15,049 nt of DNA from Stenotrophomonas sp. Lineage in GTDB: Bacteria; Pseudomonadota; Gammaproteobacteria; Xanthomonadales; Xanthomonadaceae. Below, piece after piece: positions 12,635-15,049 of this stretch. Position 1 is the stretch's first letter. Every line of letters begins with the position of its first letter. A program made the position numbers and the translations under genes. Under the pieces are notes generated by a model. That model had not been told where the DNA came from and made no database searches. It saw only the letters and a program-made list of their open reading frames with translations. The stretch covers positions 6,054 through 21,102 of the forward strand of contig DQIG01000149.1 of NCBI GenBank assembly GCA_003525885.1. The letters are read 5' to 3'.

Positions 12635-14524
12635 ATGAACCCGTCCTTCCATCGTTACGACGTCATCGTCATCGGCGGTGGCCACGCCGGCACCGAAGCC
12701 GCGCTGGCCGCGGCCCGCACCGGCGTGCGCACCCTGCTGCTGACCCACAACATCGAGACAGTGGGCGCGATGAGCTGCAACCCGGCCATCGGCGGCATAG
12801 GCAAGGGCCATCTGGTCAAGGAAATCGACGCCCTGGGCGGTGCGATGGCGCATGCCGCCGACCGCGCCGGCATCCAGTGGCGCACCCTCAATGCGTCCAA
12901 GGGCCCGGCCGTGCGCGCGACCCGCTGCCAGGCCGACCGCAACCTGTACCGCATGGCGATCCGTGCCATCGTCGAAGGCCAGGCCAACCTGACCGTGTTC
13001 CAGGCCGCCGTCGATGACCTGGTCATTGAAGGCGACGCCGTGCGCGGGGTCATTACCCAGACCGGCCTGCGCTTCGATGCCGAGGCCGTGGTGCTGACCG
13101 CTGGCACCTTCCTGGCCGGCAAGATCCATGTCGGCCCGACCCAGTACGCCGCTGGCCGCATGGGCGACCCGCCGGCCACCACGCTGGCCGCGCGCCTGCG
13201 CGAGCGTCCGTTCCAGGTGGACCGCCTGAAGACCGGCACGCCACCGCGCATCGACGGCCGCTCGCTGGACTACAGCGTGATGGATGAGCAGCCCGGCGAC
13301 ACGCCGCGCCCGGTGATGTCCTTCCTCGGCTCGGTGGACGAGCATCCGCAGCAGGTCAGCTGCTGGATCACCCACACCACCGAACAGACCCACCAGATCA
13401 TCCGCGACGCGCTGCACCGCTCACCGCTGTACAGCGGCCAGATCGAAGGCATCGGCCCGCGCTACTGCCCGTCCATCGAGGACAAGGTGGTGCGCTTCGC
13501 CGAGAAGGCCAGCCACCAGATCTTCGTCGAACCCGAAGGCCTGGGCATCGTCGAAATCTATCCCAATGGCATCTCCACCTCGCTGCCGTTCGACGTGCAA
13601 CTGGAGATGGTGCGCAGCATCCGCGGCTTCGAGAACGCGCACATCACCCGCCCCGGCTACGCGATCGAGTACGACTTCTTCGATCCGCGCGGGTTGAAGG
13701 CCTCGCTGGAAACCAAGCTGGTGAACGGCCTGTTCTTCGCCGGCCAGATCAACGGCACCACCGGCTATGAAGAAGCCGCCGCGCAGGGCCTGCTGGCCGG
13801 CCTCAACGCCGCGCGCCAGGTGCGCGGGCTGGACGGCTGGTGCCCGCGCCGCGACGAGGCGTACCTGGGCGTGCTGGTGGATGACCTGATCACCCACGGC
13901 ACCAATGAGCCGTACCGCATGTTCACCAGCCGCGCCGAGTACCGCCTGCAGCTGCGCGAGGACAATGCCGACCAGCGCCTGACCCCGGTAGGCCGCGAAA
14001 TGGGCCTGGTGGATGACCGTCGCTGGAGCGCGTTCGAGACCAAGCAGGCCGCCGTCGCCGCCGAACGCGCACGGCTGGGCGCGCTGTGGGCAACCCCCGC
14101 CAATGCACTGGGCCGCGAAGTGCAGGACACCCTGGGCGTAGCGGTCAGTCGCGAAACCAATGTGCTGGACCTGATCAAGCGCCCCGAGCTGGACTACGCG
14201 CAGCTGATGCAGGTGCCGTCGCTGGGCCCGGCCGTGGCCGACGCCAAGGTGGCCGAGCAGGTGGAGATCGGCGTGAAGTACGCCGGCTACCTGGACCGCC
14301 AGCGCGAGGAGATCGAGCGCCAGCAGCGGCATGAAGCCACGCCGATTGCCGAAGCTTTCGACTACGCGACGGTGCGCGGGCTGTCGGCCGAGGCGTTGCA
14401 GAAGCTGGAACGCGTGCGCCCGCAGACCATCGGCCAGGCCCAGCGCATCCCGGGCATGACCCCGGCGGCGATCTCGCTGCTGCTGGTGCATCTGGAGCGC
14501 GCACGCCGCGGCCGCGTGGCGTAA
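12635..14524 (+). CDS. mnmG: tRNA uridine-5-carboxymethylaminomethyl modification enzyme, FAD subunit
   Basis: A 629-residue protein, full length for MnmG (GidA). With MnmE it installs carboxymethylaminomethyl or aminomethyl groups on U34 of several tRNAs, using FAD, NADH and methylene-tetrahydrofolate. The FAD loop IGGGHAG lies at 13-19. Cys48 (SCNPAIGG) and Cys278 (GPRYCPSIEDK) match the two catalytic cysteines of E. coli (47 and 277). GTFLAGKIHVG (157-167) and GQINGTTGYEEAAAQGLLAG are family signatures. The C-terminal helical domain that meets MnmE and tRNA ends in a basic ARRGRVA. In many bacteria mnmG neighbours rsmG and parAB; here repeats and an efflux gene follow instead. Cytosolic. 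Confidence 0.98.
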   Translation: MNPSFHRYDVIVIGGGHAGTEAALAAARTGVRTLLLTHNIETVGAMSCNPAIGGIGKGHLVKEIDALGGAMAHAADRAGIQWRTLNASKGPAVRATRCQADRNLYRMAIRAIVEGQANLTVFQAAVDDLVIEGDAVRGVITQTGLRFDAEAVVLTAGTFLAGKIHVGPTQYAAGRMGDPPATTLAARLRERPFQVDRLKTGTPPRIDGRSLDYSVMDEQPGDTPRPVMSFLGSVDEHPQQVSCWITHTTEQTHQIIRDALHRSPLYSGQIEGIGPRYCPSIEDKVVRFAEKASHQIFVEPEGLGIVEIYPNGISTSLPFDVQLEMVRSIRGFENAHITRPGYAIEYDFFDPRGLKASLETKLVNGLFFAGQINGTTGYEEAAAQGLLAGLNAARQVRGLDGWCPRRDEAYLGVLVDDLITHGTNEPYRMFTSRAEYRLQLREDNADQRLTPVGREMGLVDDRRWSAFETKQAAVAAERARLGALWATPANALGREVQDTLGVAVSRETNVLDLIKRPELDYAQLMQVPSLGPAVADAKVAEQVEIGVKYAGYLDRQREEIERQQRHEATPIAEAFDYATVRGLSAEALQKLERVRPQTIGQAQRIPGMTPAAISLLLVHLERARRGRVA

Positions 14525-14542
14525 GCAGTCACACCTGCTTCT

Positions 14543-14605
14543 GGTGGGCGCCGACCTTGGTCGGCACATGAATCTGCCTTGGTGGGTGCCGACCTTGGTC
14601 GGCAC
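14543..14605 (+). repeat. Two direct palindromic repeat units (SMAG-like)
   Basis: Units at 14543-14567 and 14581-14605 share GTGGG followed by a GTGCCGACC-AAGG-type palindrome (GCCGACCTTGGTCGGC) and differ at one base. They begin 18 bp after the mnmG stop and could form hairpins in the mnmG 3' UTR. The second unit is the exact reverse complement of 14695-14719. Confidence 0.8.
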
Positions 14606-14636
14606 GAATCATCAGATCGCGATGCTGCATGCATTT

Positions 14637-14684
14637 GTGCCGACCAAGGCCTCCCGCCCCGGTAGATCCACGCCATGCGTGGAT
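14637..14684. repeat. Truncated repeat half-unit next to a full GTAG unit
   Basis: A half-unit GTGCCGACCAAGGC (14637-14650) stops short of its second arm. After 11 bases comes a complete GTAG-headed 23-base unit (14662-14684), identical to 12321-12343 and inverted relative to 12281-12303. Confidence 0.75.
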
Positions 14685-14694
14685 GAAGGCCTTT

Positions 14695-14719
14695 GTGCCG
14701 ACCAAGGTCGGCACCCACC
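14695..14719 (-). repeat. Inverted palindromic repeat unit (SMAG-like)
   Basis: This is the exact reverse complement of 14581-14605, so the two form an inverted pair of 25 bp enclosing 89 bp that include the GTAG unit at 14662-14684. It lies 33 bp beyond the stop of the leftward efflux gene. Confidence 0.8.
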
Positions 14720-14752
14720 GGAGCGGAAGACACACCCACCTTGGCGAACGCG

Positions 14753-15049
14753 TTACCGCGCGTCCGCGCCGCCGCCCAGCACCTTGAACAACGTCACCCG
14801 GTTGCCCGCCTCCTGCTGCTGCAACGCGATCAGGTCCTGCTGCGCGGCATACAGGCTGCGCTGCGCATCCAGCGCCTGCAGATAACCATCCAGCCCGGTG
14901 CGGTACCGCGCATCGGCCAACGTGTAGCTGCGCTGGCTGGCAGCGACCAATGCACGCTGCGCGTCCATCTGCGTGGCCAGGTGATCGCGCGTGGCGAGCG
15001 CGTCGGCCACTTCACTGAAGGCCTGCTGGATCGACTTCTCGTACTGCGC
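14753..15049 (-). CDS. RND-efflux outer membrane channel (OprM/TolC family), C-terminal part
   Basis: The frame runs leftward from the window edge to TAA at 14753-14755 and gives the last 98 residues of the protein; the N-terminus lies outside. The sequence AQYEKSIQQAFSEVADALAT, then LVAASQRSYTLADARYRTGL, DGYLQALDAQRSLYAAQQDL and NRVTLFKVLGGG is the standard C-terminal helical hairpin of OprM/NodT-type channels that dock with RND pumps. The GTG at 15008-15010 is an internal valine, not a start. Which Stenotrophomonas pump it serves (a Sme system or another) cannot be told from this piece. mnmG converges on it across the repeat cluster. Confidence 0.9.
   Translation of the reverse strand, partial: AQYEKSIQQAFSEVADALATRDHLATQMDAQRALVAASQRSYTLADARYRTGLDGYLQALDAQRSLYAAQQDLIALQQQEAGNRVTLFKVLGGGADAR

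Noticed and set aside
14543..14719. CRISPR array
   Set aside because: The repeats are palindromic, occur in both orientations, belong to two sequence classes and have irregular spacing; no cas genes are present.

Overview
The window is GC-rich, densely coded chromosomal DNA, most likely from Stenotrophomonas (S. maltophilia complex) or a close Xanthomonadaceae relative. The protein content fits. The stronger pointer is a set of short GTAG-headed palindromes in the intergenic gaps (9699-9769, 12280-12344, 14543-14719), which look like the SMAG repeats described in S. maltophilia. The assignment rests on pattern recognition, not on a database search.

Left part (1-4852): the 3' part of a Kef-type cation:proton antiporter on the plus strand. 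It converges on a leftward pair, a ClC chloride transporter (2558-3883) followed by an exported Yellow/major-royal-jelly-like protein (1243-2412). Further right lie a small unrecognised protein (4386-4694) and, in the same frame behind its stop, a decayed DUF3658-like coding sequence (4125-4385).

Centre (4853-9691): a rightward biotin operon, bioB-bioF-bioH-SDR-bioC. BioC methylates malonyl-ACP to disguise it for fatty acid synthesis. BioH removes the methyl group from pimeloyl-ACP methyl ester. BioF makes 8-amino-7-oxononanoate (KAPA). BioB inserts sulfur in the last step. bioA and bioD are not in the window. The fourth gene is a short-chain dehydrogenase-like protein without the YxxxK catalytic pair; its place between bioH and bioC makes it the most interesting gene here.

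Right-centre (9699-12042): a GTAG inverted dimer separates bioC from a leftward pair, a serine-racemase/threonine-dehydratase-like PLP enzyme and a YdcF/SanA-like membrane protein that share a 4-bp start-stop overlap. Divergent from them is a Gly/Tyr/Pro-rich lipoprotein gene.

Right part (12043-15049): a gap of about 590 bp holds a structured RNA candidate ending in a strong intrinsic terminator, a GTAG inverted dimer, a leftward terminator with no gene assigned to it, and a candidate mnmG promoter. The tRNA-modification gene mnmG follows, then a cluster of five GTAG-type repeat units, then the 3' end of a leftward RND-efflux outer membrane channel gene cut by the window edge. No tRNA, rRNA, CRISPR array, prophage or transposase gene was found.
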